DNA of 64,000 nt from Variovorax flavidus (lineage in GTDB: Bacteria; Pseudomonadota; Gammaproteobacteria; Burkholderiales; Burkholderiaceae_C), in assembly GCF_030317145.1 (NCBI RefSeq), contig NZ_JASZYE010000001.1, positions 434,001 through 498,000 on the forward strand, read 5' to 3'. The translations under genes and the position numbers were made by a program. The notes under the pieces were generated by a model. The model saw nothing but the letters and a program-made list of their open reading frames with translations, was not told where the DNA came from and did not search any database. How positions within the stretch are numbered: the stretch's first letter is position 1; each line of letters opens with the position of its first letter. This document shows positions 52,794 through 61,401 of the stretch, one piece after another.

Positions 52794-53995
52794 GAGGATG
52801 TCCTTGGGTGATTGAAATCGATGGAAGGCGAGGCGACGCGGGCGCGGTCCAGGCGGCCGCTCCACGCCGTGAGTGCGAGGGCTGCCAGCACCACCAGCGC
52901 GCCGATCCAGCCGGTATGGATCAGGCCCAGGTGCGTGACCACCAGTCCGCCTGCCCAGGCCGCGCCGGCGATGCCAAGGTTGAAGGCCGCGATGTTGAGG
53001 CCGGACGCAACGTCGACCGCACGAGGCGTGTAGCGCTCGGCCTGCTGCACCACGTACACCTGCAGGCCGGGCACGTTGCCGAAGGCGACCGCGCCCCAGA
53101 GCAGCACGGTGACCAGTGCGAGCCACTTGTGCGGAGCGGTGAAGCTGAACATGAGCAGCACCGCGGCCAGCAGCGCGAAGATGATCTTGAGCGCGGGGAT
53201 CGGTCCGAGCCTGTCGGCCAGCTTGCCGCCCCAGATATTGCCGGCAGCGACGGACAACCCGTATACGAGCATCACGCCACCCACGGCGCCTGCGCTGAAG
53301 CCCGACACCTCCTGGAGGATCGGCGCGAGAAAGGTGAACGGGATGAACGAGCCGCCGTAGCCGATGGCCGTCTTGGCGTAGACCATCAGGAGGCGCGGCT
53401 GGGCCAGCACCTTGAACTGCTGCCCCAGCGATGCCGGCGGCGCGTGGCGGATGTTTTTCGGCACGAAGAGAGCGCTTCCGATGAAGGCGACAAGTCCCAG
53501 GGCCGATACGGCGAGGAAGGTCTCGCGCCAGCCGAAGTGCTGGCCGATGAAGGTGCCCAGCGGCACACCGGTGACCAGCGCCACCGTCAGGCCGGTGAAC
53601 ATGATCGCGATGGCGCTCGCGGCCTTCTCCTTGGGCACCAGTCCGGTGGCGATCGTCGAGCCGATCGAGAAGAACACGCCGTGCGCCAGCCCGGTCAGGA
53701 CGCGTGCGGCGATCAGCGATTCGTAGCCTGGAGATTTCCACGCCAGCAGGTTGCCGAGCGTGAACAGCGCCATCAGGCCCAGCAGCAGCGCCTTGCGCGG
53801 CAGCCGGCCGGTGAGGGCGGTGAGCACGGGCGCGCCGACCGCGACGCCCAGCGCATAGAGGCTGACCAGCAGGCCGGCCGACGGAAGGCCGATCTGCAGG
53901 TCGGCCGCGATGGTGGGAATCAGGCCGACGATGACGAACTCGGTCGTTCCGATGGCGAATGCGCTGATGGTCAGCGCAAGCAGGGCAATGGGCAT
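52790..53995 (-). CDS. MFS drug/sugar efflux-type transporter
   Basis: 401 residues, 12 helices. [29 protein letters not shown] and [21 protein letters not shown] are typical of the DHA1/arabinose-efflux group (YdhP-like). It is coupled to dkgB and divergent from the LysR gene at 54111, which probably controls both. The exported compound is unknown. Confidence 0.88.
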   Translation of the reverse strand: MPIALLALTISAFAIGTTEFVIVGLIPTIAADLQIGLPSAGLLVSLYALGVAVGAPVLTALTGRLPRKALLLGLMALFTLGNLLAWKSPGYESLIAARVLTGLAHGVFFSIGSTIATGLVPKEKAASAIAIMFTGLTVALVTGVPLGTFIGQHFGWRETFLAVSALGLVAFIGSALFVPKNIRHAPPASLGQQFKVLAQPRLLMVYAKTAIGYGGSFIPFTFLAPILQEVSGFSAGAVGGVMLVYGLSVAAGNIWGGKLADRLGPIPALKIIFALLAAVLLMFSFTAPHKWLALVTVLLWGAVAFGNVPGLQVYVVQQAERYTPRAVDVASGLNIAAFNLGIAGAAWAGGLVVTHLGLIHTGWIGALVVLAALALTAWSGRLDRARVASPSIDFNHPRTSS

Positions 53996-54053
53996 GAAGG
54001 CACTCCTTGTGAGGAAAGGAGTGTGGGGCCATGGCCTTTGCAGAAAAACGGTG

Positions 54054-54085
54054 TTCTGATCAGAATATATTTGACTTCCTGTCAA
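54054..54085. promoter_or_regulatory. Two adjacent dyads in the dkgB/LysR divergent promoter
   Basis: TTCTGATCAGAA at 54054-54065 is a perfect 12-base palindrome; TTGAC-N5-GTCAA at 54071-54085 is a second perfect dyad. Both lie between the divergent MFS and LysR starts (53995 and 54111) and are likely sites for the LysR protein. Confidence 0.5.
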
Positions 54086-54110
54086 TAATCCAATCGGCTC
54101 CGGGAGCTTC

Positions 54111-55013
54111 ATGAAAACCACCGTCGAGGAATTGCAGGCCTTCACCGCCGTGGTTGACGGCGGTTCGATCACCGCCGCCGCCGAGCACCTGGGCCAGACC
54201 GTCTCGGGTATCAGCCGTGCGCTCGGCCGCCTCGAACGCAAGCTCGACACCACCCTCCTGCGCCGCACCACGCGCCGGCTCGAACTCACCGAGGAGGGGC
54301 GAGCCTTCCTGGCGCACGCCCGCGCCATCCTGGCCTCGATCGACGAGGCCGAAGAGCAGATGGCCGCGCGCCGGCAGAAGCCGTCGGGGCGACTGCGCGT
54401 GAACGCCGCGTCGCCTTTCATGCTCCATGCCATCGTGCCGCTGGTGGCGGAGTTCCGGCAGGCGTATCCGCAGATCAGCCTGGAGCTGGACACGGACGAT
54501 CTCAACATCGACCTGCTCGAACGCCGGACCGACATCGCGATCCGCATCGGCGAACTGCGCGACTCGACCCTGCATGCACGTCCGATCGCGACCAGCCGCC
54601 TGCGGGTGCTGGCGAGCCCGGCCTATCTCGCGGCGCATGGCCGCCCGAAGAGCGTGGCCAGCCTGGCGCGCCACACCTTGCTCGGGTTCACACAGCCGGA
54701 GGCGCTCAATCGATGGCCGCTGCGTGGCGAGCACGGGGACGAGTGGCCCATCACGCCGGCACTCACCGCGTCGAGCGGCGAGACGTTGCGGCAACTGGCC
54801 TTGCAGGGCGTCGGCATCGTCTGCCTCGCCGGCTTCATGACGAGTGTCGACACCGAGCGCGGCGACCTCGTGCAGGTGCTGGCGCGCGACACGGTCGAGG
54901 TGCTCCAGCCGATCAGCGCGGTGTACTACCGCAACACGCAGCTATCCGCGCGGATCACTTGCTTCCTGGACTTCATCGGGGAAAGGCTCGGGCAGCATCA
55001 GTGGCGCGGGTGA
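54111..55013 (+). CDS. LysR family regulator (YafC-like)
   Basis: 300 residues: EELQAFTAVVDGGSITAAAEHLGQTVSGISRALGRLERKLDTTLLRRTTRRLELTEEG is the DNA-binding half; the rest is the LysR effector fold. The neighbouring dkgB and the E. coli dkgB-yafC pairing support a YafC-like role. Its last 72 bases overlap the 3' end of the convergent FUSC gene. Confidence 0.9.
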   Translation: MKTTVEELQAFTAVVDGGSITAAAEHLGQTVSGISRALGRLERKLDTTLLRRTTRRLELTEEGRAFLAHARAILASIDEAEEQMAARRQKPSGRLRVNAASPFMLHAIVPLVAEFRQAYPQISLELDTDDLNIDLLERRTDIAIRIGELRDSTLHARPIATSRLRVLASPAYLAAHGRPKSVASLARHTLLGFTQPEALNRWPLRGEHGDEWPITPALTASSGETLRQLALQGVGIVCLAGFMTSVDTERGDLVQVLARDTVEVLQPISAVYYRNTQLSARITCFLDFIGERLGQHQWRG

Positions 55014-57212
55014 GGGCGCGTCCTCTTCGAGCTGCAGCCACTTGCGCGCGAATTCGCGAAGGGACTCGATCTGCAATCCGATCAGCGCGAGTTCGGTGCG
55101 AACGAGGTGTACGGCCGGGTCGACTTCGCCTTCCGCGTCGGGCGTGGACGTCAGCGCGTCGAGCGCGGCAAGCCTGGCGTCCGCCTCGGCGGGATGGAAG
55201 GCGGCCCTGTCCAGACCATCGGCCAGCGCGTCGAGCATCGCTGCGGCTTCCTCCGCCGCTGCGCGCATCGCGTGCGCATCCGCTGGATCCCGCAGCGCCG
55301 TGCGGTGCGCACCCAGGGCCGAGAGATAGCTCAACATGGTGTGGGACTGGATCAGAAAGCGAAGAGCCACCCCCGCGCGCGGCCGCACGAAGCCCGGCTC
55401 GCGGAACATCTCCGACACCGCCGTGGCCAATGCGGCATCGGCGTTGTGGGCGTTGCGGCGGGCCAGCCGGTAGGCCAGGTCATCGCGCGCGCCCGAGCGG
55501 TACTGGCCGGCTATCTCGCGCAGGTAGGCGCCATCGTTGCGCATTGCCGTGGCGGCCAGGTCGCTGAAGCGCCGCGCCTGCCAGTGCGGCAGCACCAGCA
55601 GCATGGCGAGCCCAGCGATCACGCTGCCGATGGCGGTGTCGATCAAGCGCGGCACGATCAGCACGCCGCCGTCGCCCACCTGGTTGAAGCACATCAGCAC
55701 GAGCACGGTCATGCAGGCGGTGGCGAGCAGATAGCGCGTTGTGCGTGTCGCGAAGAAAAGCACGCCGGCGGCGACAGCCAGCAACGACTGGATCAGAGGC
55801 TGGGGAAACAGGTTCAGCAATGCCCAGCCGGCCACGACGCCGGCCGCCGTGCCCGCCATGCGCTGGCCCATCCGCGAAACGGTGTCGCCCCAGGTCTGCT
55901 GGCAGACGAAGAGGGTGGTGAGAAGAATCCAGTAGCCCTGCACCGGATGGATCAGCCGCATCACCCCCCACCCGGCCAGAAGTGCGATGGACAGTCGCAG
56001 CGCATGGCGGAACAGGGCCGATTTGGGGCTCAGCTGGCGCCGGACGCGATCTGCCGCGTCGCGCCACGAACGCGGTGAGCGATCGAACAGGCCCATGTCG
56101 TCGCGCCCGGCCTTGGCCGACGGCTGGCTCGCGCCGGCAAGTTGCCCGTCGAGCTGCGCCAGGTTGCGCGCCAATGCCTCGATGGATGCGAGCAATGCCT
56201 GCCGTCGCGGATCGCGTGCATGCGCGCGCTCGTAGCCGATCGCGCTGTGCAGGTCCGCCAGAGCCTGCACCGTCGCGTTGTCGACGGCGAAGGGCTCGCG
56301 CCGCGCGATCGATTGCGCCAGACGAAGGCAGGCCTGGCCTTGCAGATCCAGCACGCGCTGGCAGCGGTAGAGCAGGTCGCTGTGGAAGAAGGCGTCGGCC
56401 AGGGCGTTGTAGTCGTCGTGCGACGAGCTGGCGCGTTCATGCACGTCCTGCGCGATCAGGTAGAGGCCGCGATAGCGTGCGATACGGCCGGTGGGCGCGC
56501 GCTTGCCGATGCGCCGGAAGATGCTTTCCTTGGCGGCATTGAGCTCGCTCACCACCTCGGCGTTGAGTTGCGCGAGCGACAGCCGCTTGCGCTCGATGTC
56601 GATGCCGCGCAGCGGCTCGAAGAGCGAAGCCTTGAAGCGCACGTAGTGCCCGAGCACCGAGAACAGCCTGACCAGCTGCGCCTGCACCGGCTGCGCCGGA
56701 AAAGCCGCGCTCCACGCCACGGAGAACACGCCATACCAGGCGGCGCCGAGCAGCAGGAGCACGACCTCGCGCTCCCTGACGGCCTGGGTTGCCGGCTGGT
56801 TTTCGATGCCGAGCGTGGTGTACATCGCCAGGATCAGCGTGGCATAGCCGATGGCCTTGTAGCGCGCTTCGACCGCGCCCAGCATGGTCAGCCAGAACGC
56901 CGCCAGCGCCAGCCCCGCGATGAACAGGAAGGGTGTCCGGATCAAGGCGACCACGGCAAACGCCGCCGCCGCAAAGCACGCTAGCGTGACGGCCTGGGCG
57001 CGGAAGCGCCCGCGTCCGCTGTCGTCGGTTTCGGCCAGCGCGCTGGCGATGGCGCCGAGGAACAGCGGCGTCACCGCCTCCGGGTGTCCCGTCAGCCCGC
57101 AGATTGCCATCAGGCTTCCGAGGGTGAGCAGCACCCGCAAGGTCTGGGCCCGGCTGGTCAACTCCCGGAGTTGCTGCCGGAGGGTGTCGACTGCGGAACG
57201 AAGCATCGGCAT
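54942..57212 (-). CDS. FUSC/YccS family inner-membrane protein
   Basis: 756 residues with two membrane bundles (about 30-170 and 390-520, e.g. LTLGSLMAICGLTGHPEAVTPLFLGAIASALAETDD and WGVMRLIHPVQGYWILLTTLFVCQQTW), separated by and followed by soluble helical parts, the layout of YccS/AaeB-type proteins. They are thought to be efflux or envelope-linked pumps. The ATG at 57212 (MPML) was preferred; the frame continues upstream. The C-terminal end overlaps the LysR gene tail by 72 bases. Confidence 0.85.
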   Translation of the reverse strand: MPMLRSAVDTLRQQLRELTSRAQTLRVLLTLGSLMAICGLTGHPEAVTPLFLGAIASALAETDDSGRGRFRAQAVTLACFAAAAFAVVALIRTPFLFIAGLALAAFWLTMLGAVEARYKAIGYATLILAMYTTLGIENQPATQAVREREVVLLLLGAAWYGVFSVAWSAAFPAQPVQAQLVRLFSVLGHYVRFKASLFEPLRGIDIERKRLSLAQLNAEVVSELNAAKESIFRRIGKRAPTGRIARYRGLYLIAQDVHERASSSHDDYNALADAFFHSDLLYRCQRVLDLQGQACLRLAQSIARREPFAVDNATVQALADLHSAIGYERAHARDPRRQALLASIEALARNLAQLDGQLAGASQPSAKAGRDDMGLFDRSPRSWRDAADRVRRQLSPKSALFRHALRLSIALLAGWGVMRLIHPVQGYWILLTTLFVCQQTWGDTVSRMGQRMAGTAAGVVAGWALLNLFPQPLIQSLLAVAAGVLFFATRTTRYLLATACMTVLVLMCFNQVGDGGVLIVPRLIDTAIGSVIAGLAMLLVLPHWQARRFSDLAATAMRNDGAYLREIAGQYRSGARDDLAYRLARRNAHNADAALATAVSEMFREPGFVRPRAGVALRFLIQSHTMLSYLSALGAHRTALRDPADAHAMRAAAEEAAAMLDALADGLDRAAFHPAEADARLAALDALTSTPDAEGEVDPAVHLVRTELALIGLQIESLREFARKWLQLEEDAPSPAPLMLPEPFPDEVQEASDPRG

Positions 57213-57253
57213 GGTGGTGCACGATACGTGCCATCGCGGCGCGAACTCACGAC

Positions 57254-57384
57254 TTTTCCAGCTGGCGCCGAAGGTCTGGAAAACCCTGCATGAAAAACAT
57301 GCAGTTGTCTGAATGGCATGCAATCGCACTGTTTCGATTTCAGGCGATTCCGGCCACTTCTCCAATGAAATCCCTGTGTTTCAT
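57254..57384. promoter_or_regulatory. Cluster of three dyads in the FUSC/alpha-CTD-like divergent gap
   Basis: TTTTCCAG (57254-57261) with CTGGAAAA (57276-57283); CTGCATG (57286-57292) with CATGCAG (57298-57304); ATGAAA (57365-57370) with TTTCAT (57379-57384). All three are perfect inverted repeats within about 130 bases between divergent starts at 57212 and 57445, so they may be operators or leader hairpins. Confidence 0.45.
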
Positions 57385-57444
57385 GACTCTGGCCCGATGG
57401 CACGAACTGTGCAAGTTCCAGCCATCGTTTTCAGGAGTCACGCC

Positions 57445-57690
57445 ATGGATCATCGCCCGAACCCCGTCACCGCCGGAACTGCCGCCGACCCGGTCCTGGA
57501 TGCCGATATTGCCGTCCTGAAGTTGTCGCTTCGCACCACCAATGTCCTGCGCGTGAACCAGCTTCACACGGTGCGGGATGTGACCCGGGTTCCCGCCAGG
57601 AAGCTCTTCGCACTTTCGAGGCTGGGCCGCAATTCTCTGAGGGAGATCGTCGAAAGCGTCAACCAGAAAGGGTTGCGGCTCGCGGACTGA
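57445..57690 (+). CDS. Free-standing RNA polymerase alpha-CTD-like protein
   Basis: 81 residues. Residues about 21-78 align without gaps to the C-terminal domain of RNA polymerase alpha. With E. coli numbering in brackets, Arg30 (265), Asn33 (268), Gly61 (296), Ser64 (299) and Glu67 (302) are kept, while Val34 (Cys269) and Asn63 (Lys298) differ. Those kept residues make the DNA contacts in UP elements. The N-terminal assembly domain is absent. AGGAG lies 8 bases before the ATG. It could bind DNA or regulators independently, or compete with RNA polymerase. Confidence 0.75.
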   Translation: MDHRPNPVTAGTAADPVLDADIAVLKLSLRTTNVLRVNQLHTVRDVTRVPARKLFALSRLGRNSLREIVESVNQKGLRLAD

Positions 57691-57721
57691 AAGGGGACTG
57701 CCGTAGCGTCAGAGCCTGCGC

Positions 57722-57919
57722 TCAGCGGCCCTGGCTCAGGCGCTGAAGGCCCTGTTCGGTCAGGAACTTGTAGCCGTGCCGGTCCGCCGCGACCAGCCCG
57801 TTCGACCTGAGCCGCTCCGAGACCTTGATCGAATCGGTCGGGCAGCCCCGGGCATGGGCCTCGCGCAAGGCCTCGAGCGTCTTCCACTGTTCCTCGTTGA
57901 GCTGAATCTTCTTGACCAC
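57722..57919 (-). CDS. Small winged-helix-like hypothetical protein
   Basis: 65 residues, GTG start at 57919 with GGAGG 4 bases upstream. LNEEQWKTLEALREAHARGCPTDSIKVSERLRSNGLVAADRHGYKFLTEQGLQRLSQGR reads as helix-turn-helix with a strand-loop-strand wing. No family identified with certainty. It faces the alpha-CTD-like gene tail to tail. Confidence 0.65.
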   Translation of the reverse strand: MVKKIQLNEEQWKTLEALREAHARGCPTDSIKVSERLRSNGLVAADRHGYKFLTEQGLQRLSQGR

Positions 57920-58036
57920 GAAACCTCCGTCGACAACACGGAGTGTGAAACAGCCGACATCCGCACGCCTCCCCAAAATTGACGAGGCGCCCCCGTCGTG
58001 GCCGCGACGGGTTCCGCAGGCGCTTGCTGGTAAAAC

Positions 58037-59314
58037 ATGCGCCGCCTCATGACAACGTCCATCCCCTCCCCATCGCCCGCACCCATGCGCCCTGTGCGCG
58101 TGGCCGCCACGCTGATCGTCCTGCGCGACGGCCCCTCCGGCCTGGAGGTGCTGATGCTGCGCCGGGCCGAAAAAGAGGCCGATCAGAACAGCGGCGCCAG
58201 CGTCTTTCCCGGTGGCACGCTCGATGCGCAGGACCGCGCGCTTCATGCGCTTTGCGACGGCGTCGACGATGCGGCGGCTTCCTTGCGCCTGGGCATTCCC
58301 GTGAACGGCCTGGACTACTACGTCGCAGCGGTTCGCGAATGCTTCGAAGAGGCCGGGCTGCTCTTCGCCGGCGATGCGGATGGCCGCCTGGTGGAACTCG
58401 ACGACATGCCGTCCCAGGAACTCGTCGCCCTGCGCCTGGCGGTGGAAGAGGGGGGCGACGCCCTGCGCAATCTGTGCACCGGCCGAGGTTGGCGGCTCGC
58501 CGTCGAGCGGCTCGCCTACTTCAGCCACTGGCTCACGCCGCTGGGCATGCCGCGGCGCTTCGACACGCGTTTTTTCGTGGCGCTGGCCCCGCCGCGGCAG
58601 AGCGCCCGACCGGACGGGCGCGAAACGGTCGAGCACATGTGGTTGCGGCCGGCGGACGCGGTCGACCCTGCACGCGGGCTCAAGCTGATGAATGTGCAGC
58701 GGCGCATTCTTCTGCAACTCGCGACTTTCGAGAACGCGCAGGCGTGCATCGAGTTCGCACGTGAATTGCGGGAGATTCCCCTCGTCATGCCGCGCATCGC
58801 CGACGGGCCGGCCGGCCGCCGGCCGGTGAATCCGGGCGAACCTGCCTATGACGAGTTGTCTCGCATCGACCCGGACGGCCTGGCGAACGCCAGATACGAA
58901 CTGGCTTCGGGCCTGGCGATGCAGTTGTCGCCCCGCGTGCTGCGCGTGACGGCGCTGCGCGGAGAGGCGCTGGTCAACAGCTACTTTGTCGGCGGGGATC
59001 GCAACGAGTGGGTGTTGATCGATGCAGGGCAGGGCGATGAGTGTCATGCGGCCACGGTGCGGGCATCGGCGCCGGGGCCGGTGCGCTGGACCCTGGCGAT
59101 CCATGGCGAGCCGCTGCCGCACGGGCACCGCATCGACCTCGGAGGCTGCACCTTGCGCGTGCTGCACCAGTTGGGTCGGGAAGACGCTCTCGCGTGCTTC
59201 CTGCTTGAAGAAGAAAAGACGCTCTTCGCCGCCGATGCCGGCTCGTCCACCGCATTGGATGCCGGCGAGGTCGAATGGATCGCGCCTTTCAGCGGCTTCC
59301 TGATTCGGCGTTGA
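58037..59314 (+). CDS. Nudix hydrolase (NUDT19-like) fused to a degenerate metallo-beta-lactamase-like domain
   Basis: 425 residues. The Nudix box is split by a long insertion, as in NUDT19: FPGG at 57-60 and RECFEEAG at 100-107. This type hydrolyses acyl-CoA or related nucleotides. From about residue 300 the sequence resembles a metallo-beta-lactamase (VNSYFVGGDRNEWVLIDAGQGDE, TLFAADAGSS), but the HxHxDH metal motif is missing and the domain is short. ATGs at 58037 or 58049 are possible starts. Confidence 0.82.
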   Translation: MRRLMTTSIPSPSPAPMRPVRVAATLIVLRDGPSGLEVLMLRRAEKEADQNSGASVFPGGTLDAQDRALHALCDGVDDAAASLRLGIPVNGLDYYVAAVRECFEEAGLLFAGDADGRLVELDDMPSQELVALRLAVEEGGDALRNLCTGRGWRLAVERLAYFSHWLTPLGMPRRFDTRFFVALAPPRQSARPDGRETVEHMWLRPADAVDPARGLKLMNVQRRILLQLATFENAQACIEFARELREIPLVMPRIADGPAGRRPVNPGEPAYDELSRIDPDGLANARYELASGLAMQLSPRVLRVTALRGEALVNSYFVGGDRNEWVLIDAGQGDECHAATVRASAPGPVRWTLAIHGEPLPHGHRIDLGGCTLRVLHQLGREDALACFLLEEEKTLFAADAGSSTALDAGEVEWIAPFSGFLIRR

Positions 59315-59391
59315 GGAACGTCGCCTGGCGCCATGGCATCGGCCAAGGCGTGGAATAACATGTGCTTCATCGACCCACGGGGAACGAAGAC

Positions 59392-59952
59392 ATGAAGTCA
59401 TTGGCAAGAAGAGCGGTTGCATCGGCGGTCATGGCGTCTGCATTCGGCGTCGTTGCGCCTGCCGGTGCGGCGCTCGACATCGGGCAGCCCGCGCCCTCTT
59501 TCAGTGCACCCGCTGCGCTCGGCGGCAAGCCTTTCACCTATTCGCTGTCGGCGGCGTTGGCCAAGGGGCCGGTCGTCCTGTATTTCTTTCCTGCGGCTTT
59601 CACTGTGGGCTGTTCGCTCGAAGCGCACGCTTTCGCCGAGGCAGTCGACAAGTTCGCTGCAATGGGCACCACGATCATTGGCGTGTCGACCGATGACATC
59701 GACACGCTGACCAAGTTCTCCAACCAGGCCTGCCAAGGCAAGTTCCCGGTCGCTTCCGACGCCACGAAGTCCATCAGCCAGTCTTTCGACGCACTGATGC
59801 AGACGCGCCCGGACTTTGCGAACCGCATCTCCTACGTGATCGCGCCCAACGGAACGGTCGCCGCCCATTACCAGAATCTCGATCCGGACAAGCACGTCGA
59901 GAAGATGCTCGCGGCGGTCAAGGAGTTGCCGCAGAACCGGGACAAGAAATAG
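59392..59952 (+). CDS. Exported peroxiredoxin (AhpC/TSA, Bcp-like)
   Basis: 186 residues. A signal peptide (AVASAVMASAFGVVAPAGAA) is followed by LDIGQPAPSFSAPAALGG and YFFPAAFTVGCSLEAHAFAE, with Thr and the peroxidatic Cys in the P-x3-T-x2-C pattern. ISYVIAPNGTV and a C-terminal helix complete the thioredoxin fold. A periplasmic, peroxide-reducing role is likely. GGGGAACGAAG precedes the ATG. Confidence 0.88.
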   Translation: MKSLARRAVASAVMASAFGVVAPAGAALDIGQPAPSFSAPAALGGKPFTYSLSAALAKGPVVLYFFPAAFTVGCSLEAHAFAEAVDKFAAMGTTIIGVSTDDIDTLTKFSNQACQGKFPVASDATKSISQSFDALMQTRPDFANRISYVIAPNGTVAAHYQNLDPDKHVEKMLAAVKELPQNRDKK

Positions 59953-59973
59953 ACGCCTGAAAGGCTCCACGCC

Positions 59974-60909
59974 ATGAACGCAGCGCAGACATCTCCGACT
60001 TGGCCCGCGCTCTCGCTCTCCGAGTGGCGCGATACCTATGCCACGCTGCACATGTGGACGCAGATCGTCGGCAAGACGCGTCTGGCGCTCGCGCCGATGG
60101 AGAACCACTGGTGGCAGGTCGCCTTCTATGTCACGCCGCGCGGGCTGACCACCTCGGCCATGCCGTGCGGCGACCGGACACTCTCCGTCGAGTTCGATTT
60201 CATCTCGCATGCGGTGGCGCTGAGATGCAGCGACGGCGCGGAGCGCGGCTTTGCGCTGGCTCCCATGTCCGTCGCCGACTGGTTTGCCCAATACCAGGCG
60301 TCACTGAGGGCGCTCGGGGTCGAGCCGAAGCTCATGGCTTCGCCGGTGGAGGTCGAGACGGCCATTCCCTTCGCCGAAGACCGGACCAACGCGTCCTACG
60401 ATCCGGACGCTGCGCACCGGTGGTGGCGCATCGTCGCGCAGACCGATCGGGTGCTGAAGCGCTTTCGGGGTCGCTTCGGCGGCAAGCAGAGTCCCGCACA
60501 TTTCTTCTGGGGCGCGTTCGACCTGGCGGCCACACGCTTTTCCGGCCGGGCCGCGCCGCAGCATCCGGGCGGCGTTCCGAACTGCCCGGACCACGTCATG
60601 GTCGAGGCCTACTCGCACGAGTGCGCCAGTTGCGGGTTCTGGCCGGGCGGCGGTCCCGTTGCAGAGGCTTCGTTCTATGCCTATGCGTACCCGGAGCCTC
60701 CCGGCTATGCGAACCATGCGGTCCTGCCGGCGGCCGCACGGTACGACGCGCAGATGCGCGAGTTCATCCTGCCCTACGAGGCCGTTCGTCTCGATCCGGA
60801 TCCGGACGCCGCGCTCCTGGCATTCCTTCAATCGACCTATGACGCCGCCGCGGATCTCGGACGATGGGACAGGGCCATGCTCGACCGCCCGCTCCATCTC
60901 TGGCCCTGA
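59974..60909 (+). CDS. DUF5996 family protein
   Basis: 311 residues. WPALSLSEWRDTYATLHMWTQIVGKTRLALAPMENHWWQVAFYVTPRGLTTS is the conserved DUF5996 beginning, and SHECASCGFWPGGG a conserved middle. Cytoplasmic by composition. Function unknown. It ends 5 bases before the cyclic-nucleotide-binding gene and may be cotranscribed with it. Confidence 0.88.
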   Translation: MNAAQTSPTWPALSLSEWRDTYATLHMWTQIVGKTRLALAPMENHWWQVAFYVTPRGLTTSAMPCGDRTLSVEFDFISHAVALRCSDGAERGFALAPMSVADWFAQYQASLRALGVEPKLMASPVEVETAIPFAEDRTNASYDPDAAHRWWRIVAQTDRVLKRFRGRFGGKQSPAHFFWGAFDLAATRFSGRAAPQHPGGVPNCPDHVMVEAYSHECASCGFWPGGGPVAEASFYAYAYPEPPGYANHAVLPAAARYDAQMREFILPYEAVRLDPDPDAALLAFLQSTYDAAADLGRWDRAMLDRPLHLWP

Positions 60910-60914
60910 ACAAC

Positions 60915-61397
60915 ATGGACGAACTGCTGCAACGCACCGCTGGCCTGCCCGAAATCTCCCTGGCGGCGGGAGACACGCTCCTGCGCGAAGGCGAGACCGG
61001 CGACGGTCTGTGGATCCTCGTGTCGGGGGCGCTGCAGATCAGCAAGTCCGGCATCGCGATCACGTCGATCAGCCGGCCGGGCGCAGCGATCGGCGAAATC
61101 TCGCTGCTGCTCAATTCGGCGTACACGGCGACGGTGGTCGCCAGTGCACCGAGCATCGTTCGCTACGCGGACGACGGTCGCGCCTTCCTGGCGAGCGAGC
61201 CAGCCATCACACGATTGATCGCCGCAGGCCTGGCGGAGCGCCTGGATTTCGCCACGACCTATCTCGTCGACCTGAAGCACCAGTACGGCGATTCGCCCGG
61301 CCTCGCGATGGTCTCGGAAGTACTGGATCAGCTGACGCACCGCCAGGGCCCGCCGGCACGCCCTGGCTCGGCGCGAGAGCCGAACCCCGACTACTGA
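60915..61397 (+). CDS. Cyclic-nucleotide-binding domain protein
   Basis: 160 residues, essentially one cNMP-binding (Crp-like) beta-roll: ISLAAGDTLLREGETGDGLWILVSGALQIS and PGAAIGEISLLLNSAYTATVVASAPSIV, with a helical end. The PBC-like GEISLLL is present but the Arg of the canonical RTATV is replaced by TATVV. No DNA-binding domain, so it is likely a sensor or partner protein. Confidence 0.85.
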   Translation: MDELLQRTAGLPEISLAAGDTLLREGETGDGLWILVSGALQISKSGIAITSISRPGAAIGEISLLLNSAYTATVVASAPSIVRYADDGRAFLASEPAITRLIAAGLAERLDFATTYLVDLKHQYGDSPGLAMVSEVLDQLTHRQGPPARPGSAREPNPDY

Positions 61398-61401
61398 CCC
61401 C

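Noticed and set aside
51987..54032. A single 681-codon frame joining the MFS region and dkgB
   Set aside because: The first part is a shifted-frame reading of the transporter; dkgB has its own ATG at 52793 that matches the family, so this is no real fusion.
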